Of a stretch of 64,000 nucleotides of DNA, positions 1 through 7,365 are shown in pieces. Location: the NCBI RefSeq assembly GCF_017884005.1, contig NZ_QFAY01000005.1, positions 20,229 through 84,228 of the forward strand, written 5' to 3'. Under the pieces are notes generated by a model. That model worked only from the letters and a program-made list of their open reading frames with translations, was not told the DNA's origin and did no database searches. How positions within the stretch are numbered: the first letter of the stretch is position 1; the number at the start of each line of letters is the position of its first letter. The DNA is from Streptococcus panodentis. GTDB lineage: Bacteria; Bacillota; Bacilli; Lactobacillales; Streptococcaceae. The position numbers were made by a program, and so were the translations under genes.

Positions 1-107
1 TCACCGAAGAACTTGAACGACCAAATTTTAGGGATTTGTCTGAAATCCTGATTTCAGAAACAAATCATCTAAATTTCAAGCTTTTAGGTCGTATTCCATT
101 CCTCTCT
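1..107. repeat. Hairpin repeat unit, copy 1
   Basis: This segment is repeated at 267-373 with a single mismatch (CAAG against CGAG in the right arm). Each copy folds on itself: GATTTGT-CTGAAAT pairs with ATTTCAG-AA-ACAAATC, and the outer ACGACC pairs with GGTCGT. It lies downstream of the GNAT gene on the minus strand. The element class is not recognised. It may be an intergenic repeat or a structured RNA. Confidence 0.75.
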
Positions 108-266
108 TTAAATTTTCTGAACTTATACTGTGCCAAGACTACAAAGGATACCAAGGGCGTTTAAAACGACTGAAAAATAGGAGATTGACGAAGCATTCGA
201 TGAATGCTAGGAAATCTATCTTTTTTCCGAGTTTTTAGCCCGGGTTCCATTCCTTTCTCTATTCTA
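108..266. repeat. Divergent middle hairpin unit between the two copies
   Basis: The layout matches the flanking units: ACGAC, then TAGG(G/A)GATT, a central hairpin, AATCT, TTTTAG and TTCCATTCCTNTCT. The hairpin sequence itself differs (GAAGCATTC-gat-GAATGCT). So three units of one architecture stand in tandem, the middle one with a different stem. On the minus strand this unit also holds a 29-codon reading frame whose ATG lies one base after AAAGG. That frame is too short to call as a gene. Confidence 0.5.
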
Positions 267-290
267 TCACCGAAGAACTTGAACGACCAA
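261..290 (-). promoter_or_regulatory. Possible minus-strand promoter at the unit boundary
   Basis: Read on the minus strand there is TTGGTC, 18 bases, then TAGAAT, which would start an RNA near 254 running into the middle hairpin unit. The -35 is imperfect and nothing downstream proves use. It could drive a small RNA, or add transcription toward the gene beyond the left edge (pheT is expected there). Confidence 0.35.
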
Positions 291-373
291 ATTTTAGGGA
301 TTTGTCTGAAATCCTGATTTCAGAAACAAATCATCTAAATTTCGAGCTTTTAGGTCGTATTCCATTCCTCTCT
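267..373. repeat. Hairpin repeat unit, copy 2
   Basis: This is a near-exact copy of 1-107, ending 13 bases past the stop codon of the GNAT gene. The stem is the same as in copy 1. The palindrome could act as a terminator or processing site for the pheS-GNAT transcript on the minus strand, but no clear U-tract follows. Confidence 0.75.
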
Positions 374-385
374 GTAATTTCTCTT

Positions 386-898
386 TTAGTTCAATTTCTT
401 GCGCAGCAGCCAGTCTGTATCCACTGTCTCGCCAGTGATATAGTCGTGCTGGCTGAATTTTTCAAAACCATACTGAAAGTAAAAGTCCTGAGCTCTAAAG
501 TTCTTTTCCCAAACGCCCAGCCAGGCCCAGTCAAAGCCGCGCTTTCGGGCTTCTTCCAGGGCAAAGTCAAACAGTTCCTTGCCCAGCCCCTGCCCCTGAT
601 GAGAGGCCAGGACATAGATGCGCTGGATTTCAAAGGCATGATCCAACTCATGCTCAGTCTGGGCCTGTCCCCAGTTGAACTTAAGGAAGCCAGCGATTTT
701 CTGGTCCGCATCCAGCACGAAATAATGCTCCGACTCAGGGTCGGCCAGTTCCGTTTCGATGGTCGCCAGCGACAGCTCATGGGCAAAATAATGGGCCATA
801 TCCGCTTCCTTGATGAAGGGTCCGAAGGTCTCCTGATAGGTCGCAACTTCCAGCTCCCGCAAAATAGGAGCTTCCTCTCTGCTTACTCGAACTAGCAT
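386..898 (-). CDS. GNAT family N-acetyltransferase
   Basis: A 170-residue protein with the GNAT fold. It has an N-terminal beta strand/helix and the acetyl-CoA binding segment around residues 94-110 (IYVLASHQGQGLGKELFDFA), where Q-G-Q-G-L-G-K is the pyrophosphate loop, followed by a beta-bulge strand (WAWLGVWEKNFRAQDFYFQYGF). The substrate cannot be read from sequence; family members acetylate small amines or protein N termini. It starts 14 bases after the pheS stop on the same strand, so it is probably co-transcribed with pheS under the T-box. Streptococci commonly carry a GNAT gene between pheS and pheT, which suggests pheT lies past the left edge. The start ATG is supported by length and spacing. 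Confidence 0.9.
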   Translation of the reverse strand: MLVRVSREEAPILRELEVATYQETFGPFIKEADMAHYFAHELSLATIETELADPESEHYFVLDADQKIAGFLKFNWGQAQTEHELDHAFEIQRIYVLASHQGQGLGKELFDFALEEARKRGFDWAWLGVWEKNFRAQDFYFQYGFEKFSQHDYITGETVDTDWLLRKKLN

Positions 899-912
899 GG
901 GCTTACACTTCC

Positions 913-1962
913 TTACTTAAACTGCTGAGAAAAACGAACGTCTCCCTGATAAAAACCGCGAATGTCATTGATACCATAGCGCAGCATAGCCACCCGCTCC
1001 TGGCCGAGACCAAAGGCAAAGCCAGAGTAGCGATTGGCATCAATGCCGCTCATTTCCAGAACGCTTGGGTGAACCATGCCGGCACCAAGGATTTCAATCC
1101 AGCCGGTATGCTTGCAAACATTGCAGCCCGCCCCACCGCACTTAAAGCAGGAAACATCCACTTCCACTGACGGCTCTGTAAAGGGGAAATAGGAGGGGCG
1201 CAGACGAATACTGCGGTCTGCACCGAACATCTTCTGAACAATCAGCTCCAAGGTCCCCTTTAAATCAGCCATGGAAATCCCTTGACCGACAACCAGCCCT
1301 TCAATCTGATGGAACTGGTGGGAATGGGTCGCATCGTCCGTATCCCGGCGGAAAACCCGCCCCGGAGAAATCATTTTCAGCGGTCCCTTAGAGAAATCAT
1401 GGGCATCCATGGCCCGCGCCTGCACTGGGCTGGTATGGGTCCGCAGCAGAATCTCCTCTGTAATGTAGAAAGTATCCTGCATATCGCGGGCAGGGTGGTC
1501 CTTGGGCAGGTTCATGCGCTCAAAGTTGTAGTAGTCTGACTCAACCTCAAAGCCGTCCACGACCTGATAGCCCATACCGATGAAAATATCCTCAATCTCC
1601 TCGCTGGTCTGACTGAGAATGTGACGGTTACCGGCCGGAATCTGACGGCCGGGCAGGGTCACATCCAGCGACTCTTCAGCCAGTTTCAAAGCGACCAGCT
1701 CCTCTTCCATTTCCTGGGCCGTCTTTTCAAAAGCTGCTGTTAGAATATCCCGGGCTTCATTGACATGCTTGCCGATTATGGGCCGCATCTCTGCTGAGAT
1801 GTCCTTCATGCCTTTCAGCACTTCCGTCAGAGAGCCTTTTTTCCCCAAGACCGCCACACGCAAGTCCTGCAGTTCCTTTTGGTTTTCAGCCTTGAGCTCC
1901 TTGAGAGCAGCCAGGGTCTCTTCACGCAGGCTTTTCAGTTGTTCTTCAATCGTTTTTGTCAT
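913..1962 (-). CDS. pheS: Phenylalanyl-tRNA synthetase alpha subunit
   Basis: A 349-residue class II aminoacyl-tRNA synthetase subunit that charges tRNA-Phe in an alpha2-beta2 complex with PheT. An N-terminal coiled coil (about residues 1-90) binds tRNA. The catalytic domain shows motif 2 ([20 protein letters not shown]), the [10 protein letters not shown] segment and motif 3 ([18 protein letters not shown]). A CxxCGGxGCxxC-like cluster sits around residue 275, as in many PheS proteins. Length is normal for the family. The ATG at 1962 follows GGAGG at a good distance. It is preceded by a Phe T-box, so expression should rise when uncharged tRNA-Phe accumulates. Confidence 0.97.
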   Translation of the reverse strand: MTKTIEEQLKSLREETLAALKELKAENQKELQDLRVAVLGKKGSLTEVLKGMKDISAEMRPIIGKHVNEARDILTAAFEKTAQEMEEELVALKLAEESLDVTLPGRQIPAGNRHILSQTSEEIEDIFIGMGYQVVDGFEVESDYYNFERMNLPKDHPARDMQDTFYITEEILLRTHTSPVQARAMDAHDFSKGPLKMISPGRVFRRDTDDATHSHQFHQIEGLVVGQGISMADLKGTLELIVQKMFGADRSIRLRPSYFPFTEPSVEVDVSCFKCGGAGCNVCKHTGWIEILGAGMVHPSVLEMSGIDANRYSGFAFGLGQERVAMLRYGINDIRGFYQGDVRFSQQFK

Positions 1963-1975
1963 CTTTCCTCCAAAA

Positions 1976-2174
1976 TAAAAAGCGCGCCAACACCCACAAG
2001 CGGAGCGTTGACACGCGGTACCATCCGTTTTTTATCCGGTTGCCCGAATCTTAATTGGTCAGTCCCTGTGCAAGTGAATTCGCTCAATTTCCATCTGAAA
2101 GGCTCTCAGTCATAACCTTTCTCCCTGTTAAACTTCCCTTGAGTTACTAGTCTTGCGGACTTCTATTCAATTCT
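1976..2174 (-). ncRNA. T-box leader of pheS (tRNA-Phe sensing)
   Basis: The minus strand carries the T-box core TGGTACCGCG (plus-strand 2014-2023). It is followed by a GC-rich hairpin (GCGTGTCAAC with GTTGGCGCGC) and a T-run just before pheS: antiterminator, then terminator. A plausible specifier TTC followed by A lies at 2076-2078 in a GAATTCAC context, matching Phe. In T-box leaders, uncharged tRNA pairs with specifier and T-box and blocks termination. Specifier assignment is inferred from position; the T-box itself is clear. Confidence 0.9.
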
Positions 2175-2179
2175 CATCC

Positions 2180-2208
2180 ATTCTACCAGATTTTACAGAC
2201 TTTGGCAA
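2180..2208 (-). promoter_or_regulatory. Promoter of pheS T-box transcript
   Basis: On the minus strand there is TTGCCA (2203-2208), 17 bases, then TAGAAT (2180-2185). The predicted RNA start is near 2173, about 210 bases upstream of the pheS ATG, which leaves room for the complete T-box. Confidence 0.75.
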
Positions 2209-2289
2209 GCCACTTCGATGGATTTTGGCAGACGGTTTCGCACGGTTTTTGCAATTTCTGCGAGCCTTGATTTAAACTTTCGGCCAAAT

Positions 2290-2328
2290 CTTACAAAAAT
2301 GTAAGATGGCGGGGGCAAAATGTAAGAT
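2290..2328. promoter_or_regulatory. Palindrome and 21-bp-spaced direct repeat (possible operator)
   Basis: 2290-2305 is a perfect palindrome (CTTACA-AAAA-TGTAAG). AAATGTAAG also occurs at 2297-2305 and again at 2318-2326, two 9-bp repeats separated by 12 bp, ending nine bases before a -35 box. This geometry is that of LytTR-type regulator sites (the ComE/BlpR class). The 9-mers match the LytTR consensus only partly, so the regulator is not identified. Confidence 0.45.
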
Positions 2329-2335
2329 TCATCGA

Positions 2336-2364
2336 TTGTTCCTAAGTCAGGAGATTGCTACAAT
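2336..2364 (+). promoter_or_regulatory. Promoter of the CPBP pseudogene
   Basis: TTGTTC (2336-2341), 17 bases, TACAAT (2359-2364). The predicted start near 2371 precedes an AAGGAG at about 2385-2390. It therefore lies downstream of the ATG at 2306, which rules that ATG out as the natural start. Confidence 0.7.
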
Positions 2365-2401
2365 AGAAAGCATACTGCAAGAAACAAGGAGAAGAATTTT
2401 T

Positions 2402-3306
2402 ATTCCGAAACAGATTAACGCACTGGCCCAGACCGCTGGTGTCATCCTCACTCTCATCGGGATTTACATCTTGAGCCTGCTCATCAGCAGCTGGATGACA
2501 GCTTCCATCATTTCCCTCCTCGATCTTTCCCAGCAGGAGCTGACCCAGCTTCCGATGGCAATGCTGGTATTGGTGCCCGGTTTCCTGACCAATCTTCTGC
2601 TGCTCTTTGCCTGGGTCAGATTGGCCGAAAAACGACCGCTGCAAGCACTGGGCCTGCCCAAAACAGGAGCCTAGAAAGACCTGCTGCAAGGCTGCCTAAT
2701 TGCACTTCTGATGAACAGCGCCCTAGTTGCAATTCTGATGGCACTGGGCCTTGTCAGATTTCAAGGAATCGGCCCGGCATCGGTTCAGCTCAGAAACTTG
2801 CTCCTGCTTTTTGCCGCTACCTTGCTGCAAGGCGCAAACGAGGAAATCATTTTTAGAGGCTGGTTTTTCCCTGCCCTCAGCCGGCACTATGGCAAGTGGT
2901 TCGGCCTGGTAGCTTCCGCCTGTCTTTTTGGTCTCCTGCATATCCTATCCGGCTATCAAGATGCCGGGTTGGTCCTCAACATCGTCCTATTTGGCGCCTT
3001 TCTTTGTCTCTATGTCTGGGAAAAAGGCAGGATCTGGGGCGCTATCGGTATCCACGGCATGAACAATTTCCTCCTGACCGGTGTCTTGGTTCTCGACACG
3101 GCAAATCCTGCTGCCCAGACCTTTGGTCTCTTTGTCTTTGACAGCCCAAGCCCAGCTCTATCTGCCGGATTGATGGGAGCTGGCAGGCTTCAGTCCTGTA
3201 CGGAGGCCTGGTCCTCCTGATGGTCATCCGACGGCTGAGGAAAGATTGGAAGAAAGACCAAACAGCAGGCAGGAAGCAATCAAAGAAAACTTTAAAACAG
3301 TTTTAG
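2402..3306 (+). pseudogene. CPBP-family intramembrane metalloprotease, decayed
   Basis: Hydrophobic protein of the CPBP (Abi/CAAX protease) family, in some streptococci linked to bacteriocin loci. The conserved parts are present: EEIIFRGW (motif 1), the HIL segment (motif 2) and HGMNNF (motif 3). Three lesions are visible. (1) After the ribosome site AAGGAG the frame begins ATT-CCG-AAA-CAG, as if an ATG had become ATT. (2) An in-frame TAG at 2672-2674 interrupts LPKTGA*KDLLQG; it was probably TGG. (3) Near 3180-3190 the frame breaks, and the natural C-terminal membrane segment (VLYGGLVLLMVIRR) continues in the next frame, a one-base deletion. The parts stay well conserved, so decay looks recent. 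A sequencing error could explain one lesion but hardly all three. Confidence 0.8.
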
Positions 3307-3551
3307 GACTAGCCTTTCATCCCCTTTTTGAAAAACCAGACAGAGGGCAGGAAGAAGACAAAGCTATAGCCAAGAATCCAAGGCAGGGGGGGCGATTCTG
3401 GGACAGACGCCCCCGAACCGCTGAAGCTGCAGCGGTCTGTGACAGTTTTGCTACTGAAAGGATGATGTTCAATAGTAAAATTTAGTGTAAGAGCTACCGC
3501 CCATTGGCCTGACTTTTATCCCTTGTCAACTTTTGATTTTCTTTGCGTATC

Positions 3552-3590
3552 AAAAGAAGCCTGCCGAAAGGTCAGACTTCTTTTCATTTT
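3552..3590 (-). terminator. Terminator of the TrpX-type gene
   Basis: Hairpin AAAAGAAG-CCTG...CAG-CTTCTTTT next to the stop codon of the minus-strand gene, with T-runs on both sides. It could also stop transcription arriving from the pseudogene. The stretch 3307-3550 holds no recognisable gene. Confidence 0.65.
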
Positions 3591-4593
3591 ATTCAATCAC
3601 CTGTCCGGCATCTTTCAGGACATCCTCGGGGATGGTGATGCCCAGCACTTGGGCGTTTTTCTTGTTGATGACGGATTTTCCGGTATTAAAGATTTCCACT
3701 GGTGTGTCAGCCGGTTTGGTACCTTTGAGTATCTTGGCTGCCATTTTTCCTGTCGCTACGCCTAGATCATACTGATCCACGACGACAGAGGCCAGGCCGC
3801 CTTCTTCAACCATAGCTGTCGCACTGGGATAGATGGGCTTTTTGGCTTCCTGATTGCTGGAGACAACCGTCGCAAAGGCAGAAGCAATGGTATTGTCAAT
3901 CGGAATCCAGATGGCATCCACCTTGCCGGTCATGACATTCATAGTTGATGCAATCTCATTGGTCGAAGGCACAGAATATTCCTCAACTTTGTAGCCGGCT
4001 TTTTCAGCCAGAGCTTTAAACTCTTCGACCTGCGTTTTGGAATTGTCCTCGCTGCTGGAATAGAGGGCTCCGATGGTCTTGACATTTGGCGTCAGCTTTT
4101 GAATCAAATCCAGCTGCTGCTGAGCAGGGTTATGGTCAGAAACGCCGGTGATATTGCCGCCTGGCTGCTCCAGATTTTTGACCAGATTGGCCCCGACAGG
4201 ATCGGTGATAGCCCCCATAACGATGGGCTTGTCCTTAGTCGCTGCGGCCAGACCCTGAGCCGACGGAGTGGCAATGCCCACCAAAACGTCATTGCCATTG
4301 GACACCAGCTGCTTGCTCATGGTAGAAACCTTGCTCTGATCCCCCTCAGCATTCATAAAATCAATCTTGAGCTGGTCGCCCTTGTAGCCTTCTGCAGCCA
4401 AACCATCCTGGATCCCCTTGTAAATCAAGTCCAGCGAGGGATGACTGACATACTGGAGAACACCGACCTTGGCCGTCTTGCTGCTGCCCGAGTCAGAACT
4501 GCTGCCCTTGCTGCCCAGACTGGAATAAATCGCAGCCCCCACTGCCAATACTGCTAAAAATCCGAGAATTACTGCTAACCGTTTATTTTTCAT
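3589..4593 (-). CDS. trpX: ABC transporter substrate-binding protein, TrpX/ABC_sub_bind type
   Basis: A 334-residue exported binding protein of the ABC_sub_bind (DUF534) family, which includes TrpX of the tryptophan importer TrpXYZ. Residues 7-27 form a single membrane anchor or signal segment. There is no lipobox cysteine, so it is held by an uncleaved anchor rather than lipid, as I recall for pneumococcal relatives. The binding domain has the typical VGVLQYVSHPSLD start and the NPAQQQLDLI and YSSSEDNSKTQVEEF segments. A Trp-type T-box upstream supports a role in tryptophan uptake. No permease or ATPase follows: the next sequence is the convergent CPBP pseudogene. The partner genes must be elsewhere or lost. 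The symbol rests on family and T-box. Confidence 0.75.
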   Translation of the reverse strand: MKNKRLAVILGFLAVLAVGAAIYSSLGSKGSSSDSGSSKTAKVGVLQYVSHPSLDLIYKGIQDGLAAEGYKGDQLKIDFMNAEGDQSKVSTMSKQLVSNGNDVLVGIATPSAQGLAAATKDKPIVMGAITDPVGANLVKNLEQPGGNITGVSDHNPAQQQLDLIQKLTPNVKTIGALYSSSEDNSKTQVEEFKALAEKAGYKVEEYSVPSTNEIASTMNVMTGKVDAIWIPIDNTIASAFATVVSSNQEAKKPIYPSATAMVEEGGLASVVVDQYDLGVATGKMAAKILKGTKPADTPVEIFNTGKSVINKKNAQVLGITIPEDVLKDAGQVIE

Positions 4594-4678
4594 TATTGAA
4601 ACTCCTTTTGAAATAATATTTTTCTGTCTGCATGTCTTTGCATCGCCATCGCTGAAACATCCTATCCCTCCTCAAAAC

Positions 4679-4928
4679 AAAAAAGCCCCACACAGCTAAA
4701 AACTGCGTGAGGGCGTAAATCGCGGTGCCACCTCATTTATGGAAAAACAGACACTTTTTCCATATCTCTATCTTGTCATCAAACAAGCTGCACGGTAAGG
4801 TGTGCGGACCGAATTCTTATTGTTTCAAATTCCTTTTAATAGCATTAGTCCAATTTCACAAATGCCCCCTGCCTGCTTGCACCGACCGCAGGCTCTCTAA
4901 AAACAAAGCAAGTGCTACTTTCTAATTA
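4679..4928 (-). ncRNA. T-box leader, probably tRNA-Trp sensing
   Basis: Minus-strand core GGTGGCACCGCG (plus 4721-4732) followed by the hairpin CCCTCACGCAG/CTGTGTGGGG and TTTTTT just upstream of the binding-protein gene. A TGG followed by A at 4850-4852 lies about 76 bases from the predicted RNA start and is the best specifier candidate, matching Trp and the TrpX family. The T-box is certain; the specifier is inferred. Confidence 0.88.
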
Positions 4929-4933
4929 ATTTT

Positions 4934-4962
4934 ATTTTAAGGTTTTCTGACAGGATTGTCAA
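4934..4962 (-). promoter_or_regulatory. Promoter of the trpX T-box transcript
   Basis: Near-consensus on the minus strand: TTGACA (4957-4962), 17 bases, TAAAAT (4934-4939). It is one of the strongest promoters in the window, typical for a gene controlled by attenuation afterward. Confidence 0.85.
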
Positions 4963-5043
4963 GAGCTTTTGAAAGAAAATCACGCTAAACTTTTGAACAG
5001 AAATCAATCCTGTCTGCATTACACTATTCTACGGAAAAGATAA

Positions 5044-5241
5044 ATATAGTCTTTTAGTTTGCTTTTAGTTCTTATACGGTATCCTCTAAAAGATACATCC
5101 CTCTGTGGGTGAGGGCGCAGCCATCATGGGCGTCTGTCCCACCGCCTTTGAGTCGGCAGATAAAGCTTCCGTGAGGAAGACTCAAAAGTACGGCAAGGCG
5201 AGCTAACAAAGTCATAAAAGATAAACTAAATAACGAGACCT
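5044..5241. repeat. RUP-like miniature element, long variant (copy A)
   Basis: Begins ATATAGTCTTTTAGTTTGCT and ends AAAGATAAACTAAATAACGA, imperfect inverted ends shared by the copies at 7171, 33738, 44785 and 51772. The long variant carries the inner block GATAAAGCTTCCGTGAGGAAG, plus GGCGTCTGTCCCACCGCC. It sits between the trpX T-box and fbpA and has no coding content. Confidence 0.75.
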
Positions 5242-5380
5242 GACAAAGCAGCAGACAGATTCGGCATTAAGATAAGGCAAGTACAGATTCTGCTCAAGGA
5301 TATTCAGTTTATGAACGCCTCACTTATTAAATTGGCCTATAGCTGTTCCCGCTCCTCTACCTTTTTCTCTCATTTTCTGT

Positions 5381-5386
5381 TATAAT
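5381..5386 (+). promoter_or_regulatory. -10 box of fbpA
   Basis: TATAAT lies 29 bases before the fbpA ATG; AAGGAG follows at about 5404, well placed for translation. No good -35 is seen 17 bases upstream. Confidence 0.6.
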
Positions 5387-5415
5387 CATCTGTAGCAACT
5401 TTCAAGGAGTCAATC

Positions 5416-7065
5416 ATGTCTTTTGACGGATTTTTTTTACATCATATGGCGGAGGAGCTGAGGGAAAAACTGCTCTGCGGCCGCATTCAGAAAATCAACC
5501 AACCCTTTGAGCAGGAGCTGGTCCTGCAGATTCGCGGCAGGGGCAAGAACCACCGCCTGCTTCTGTCGGCCCATTCGGTTTTCGGCCGAGTGCAGCTGAC
5601 CGAGACCGTTTTTGAGAATCCTCCCATTCCCACTACCTTTATCATGGTCATGCGCAAGTACCTGCAGGGAGCCGTGATTGAGGCTATCCAGCAGGTGGAC
5701 AATGACCGGATTTTGGAAATCAGCGTGTCCAACAAGAATGAAATCGGCGACAGTGTGGCCGTGACTCTGGTCATCGAAATCATGGGCAAGCACAGCAATA
5801 TCATTCTCTTGGACAAGGCCAGCGGCAAGATTATCGAGGCTATCAAGCATGTAGGCTTTTCCCAGAACAGCTACCGGACGATTCTGCCCGGCTCTGTCTA
5901 TCTGAGTCCTCCCCAGACTGACAGCCGCAATCCTTTTACAATCAGCGATGAAAAGCTCTTTGAAATCCTGCAGACCGAGAATTTGGAAGCCAAGCGGCTG
6001 CAGCAGCTCTTTCAGGGACTGGGCCGAGATACAGCTGCCGAGCTCAGCAGCCGTCTGACTGCTGACAGGCTGAAAAACTTCCGGGCTTTCTTTGCCAGTC
6101 CGACCCAACCCAGTCTAACCGAAAAATCGTTCTCTGCTCTGCGCTTTTCTGACAGCAAAGAAGCATTTGCCAGCCTGTCCCAGCTGCTGGACTTTTTCTA
6201 TCAGGATAAGGCCGAGCGTGATCGGGTCAGTCAGCAGGCCAGCGAGCTGATCCGCCGGGTGGAAAATGAGCTGGATAAGAACCGCAAAAAGCTGGGCAAG
6301 CAGGAAGCTGAGCTGGCCGCCACCGAAAATGCCGAAGCATTCCGCCAAAAGGGCGAACTGCTGACGACCTTTCTCCATCAGGTCCCCAATGACCAAGAGC
6401 AGGTCGAGCTGGATAATTACTATACGGGGGAGAAGATTGTCATTGCTCTGGACAAGGCTCTGACGCCGAATCAAAATGCTCAGCGCTACTTCAAACGCTA
6501 CCAGAAGCTCAAAGAAGCCGTCAAGCATCTGACCGGATTGATTGAAGAAACCAAGGCCACTATCCTCTACTTGGAAAGTGTGGAGACTGCCCTTGCTCAG
6601 GCCAGTCTGGCTGAAATCGCTGAAATCCGTGAGGAGCTGATCGAGACCGGCTTTATCCGCCGCAGGCAGCGGGAGAAAAGCCAGAAACGTAAAAAGCCAG
6701 AAAAATATCTGGCTTCTGACGGCAAAACCATCATTCTGGTCGGCCGCAACAATCTGCAAAATGAGGAGCTGACCTTTAAAATGGCCAAAAAAGATGAGCT
6801 TTGGTTTCATGCCAAGGACATCCCCGGCAGCCATGTCGTCATCACAGGCAATCTTCAGCCCAGCGACGAAGTCAAGACGGACGCTGCGGAGCTGGCAGCA
6901 TACTTCTCTAAGGCGCGCCTGTCCAATCTGGTCCAAGTCGATATGATTGAGACCAAACGGCTCAATAAGCCAACTGGCGGCAAGCCCGGCTTTGTGACCT
7001 ACACTGGTCAGAAAACCCTGCGGGTGACACCAAACGAAGAGAAGATTAAGAGGATGAAAATGTAA
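5416..7065 (+). CDS. fbpA: Fibronectin-binding protein FbpA/PavA, RqcH (NFACT) family
   Basis: A 549-residue NFACT protein. The N-terminal NFACT-N domain includes D97-R98 (VDNDRIL), the pair needed for RqcH ribosome-quality-control activity in Bacillus. The middle (about 200-420) is helix-hairpin-helix plus coiled coil. The C-terminal NFACT-R domain shows DELWFHAKDIPGSHVVI. Known roles are C-terminal alanine tailing on stalled 50S subunits and, in streptococci (PavA, Fbp54, FbpA), fibronectin binding and virulence. There is no signal peptide. In S. gordonii fbpA lies immediately downstream of cshA and affects adhesion; here it likewise ends against a CshA-like gene in convergent orientation. 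A strong start with AAGGAG supports the ATG. Confidence 0.95.
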   Translation: MSFDGFFLHHMAEELREKLLCGRIQKINQPFEQELVLQIRGRGKNHRLLLSAHSVFGRVQLTETVFENPPIPTTFIMVMRKYLQGAVIEAIQQVDNDRILEISVSNKNEIGDSVAVTLVIEIMGKHSNIILLDKASGKIIEAIKHVGFSQNSYRTILPGSVYLSPPQTDSRNPFTISDEKLFEILQTENLEAKRLQQLFQGLGRDTAAELSSRLTADRLKNFRAFFASPTQPSLTEKSFSALRFSDSKEAFASLSQLLDFFYQDKAERDRVSQQASELIRRVENELDKNRKKLGKQEAELAATENAEAFRQKGELLTTFLHQVPNDQEQVELDNYYTGEKIVIALDKALTPNQNAQRYFKRYQKLKEAVKHLTGLIEETKATILYLESVETALAQASLAEIAEIREELIETGFIRRRQREKSQKRKKPEKYLASDGKTIILVGRNNLQNEELTFKMAKKDELWFHAKDIPGSHVVITGNLQPSDEVKTDAAELAAYFSKARLSNLVQVDMIETKRLNKPTGGKPGFVTYTGQKTLRVTPNEEKIKRMKM

Positions 7066-7125
7066 AATCGCTCTCTAAAACTTGTCGTTTTCCAGCAGGT
7101 GCCAGCGATTCCTACGGAAATATCA

Positions 7126-7162
7126 AAAAAGAGATGAGAACCGATGTGCTCTCACCTCTTTT
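7126..7162 (+). terminator. Terminator of fbpA
   Basis: AAAAAGAG-TGAGA ... TCTCA-CTCTTTTT, a strong hairpin ending in T-rich sequence about 60 bases past the fbpA stop. It is symmetric enough to work in both directions. Confidence 0.8.
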
Positions 7163-7170
7163 TCTGCTTT

Positions 7171-7327
7171 TATCGCCCTTTAGTTTATCTTTGATTAGGC
7201 CGTTAGCTCGTCTTTCCGTACCCCGGTACAGCTGACACTTCCTAGCGGAAGCTTTATCTGCCACCCTGTGTTTCAAGCGATAGGCTGAAACTGTCCCTCG
7301 GACAGTTCGTAAACTAAATGACTATAT
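7171..7327. repeat. RUP-like miniature element, long variant (copy B, inverted)
   Basis: Reverse orientation to copy A: TATCGCCCTTTAGTTTATCT at the left and AAACTAAATGACTATAT at the right, with the inner AGCGGAAGCTTTATC block. It fills the gap between fbpA and the first CshA-like gene, which converge on it. Confidence 0.7.
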
Positions 7328-7365
7328 AAACTTCTGCTGGTTTATCGGAAGCAGTTTTGAAAATC

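Noticed and set aside
302..895. Long plus-strand open frame opposite the GNAT gene
   Set aside because: It runs through the hairpin repeat and antisense to a clear GNAT protein; no ribosome site and no family resemblance.
2306..2674. ATG at 2306 as the start of the CPBP gene
   Set aside because: It lies upstream of the predicted RNA start (about 2371) and encodes non-family sequence; the real start region is near 2402.
3246..3485. Small frame after the CPBP pseudogene
   Set aside because: Low-complexity charged sequence, no ribosome site; partly the shifted tail of the pseudogene.
6115..6936. Minus-strand 273-codon frame inside fbpA
   Set aside because: Antisense shadow of a well-supported NFACT protein.
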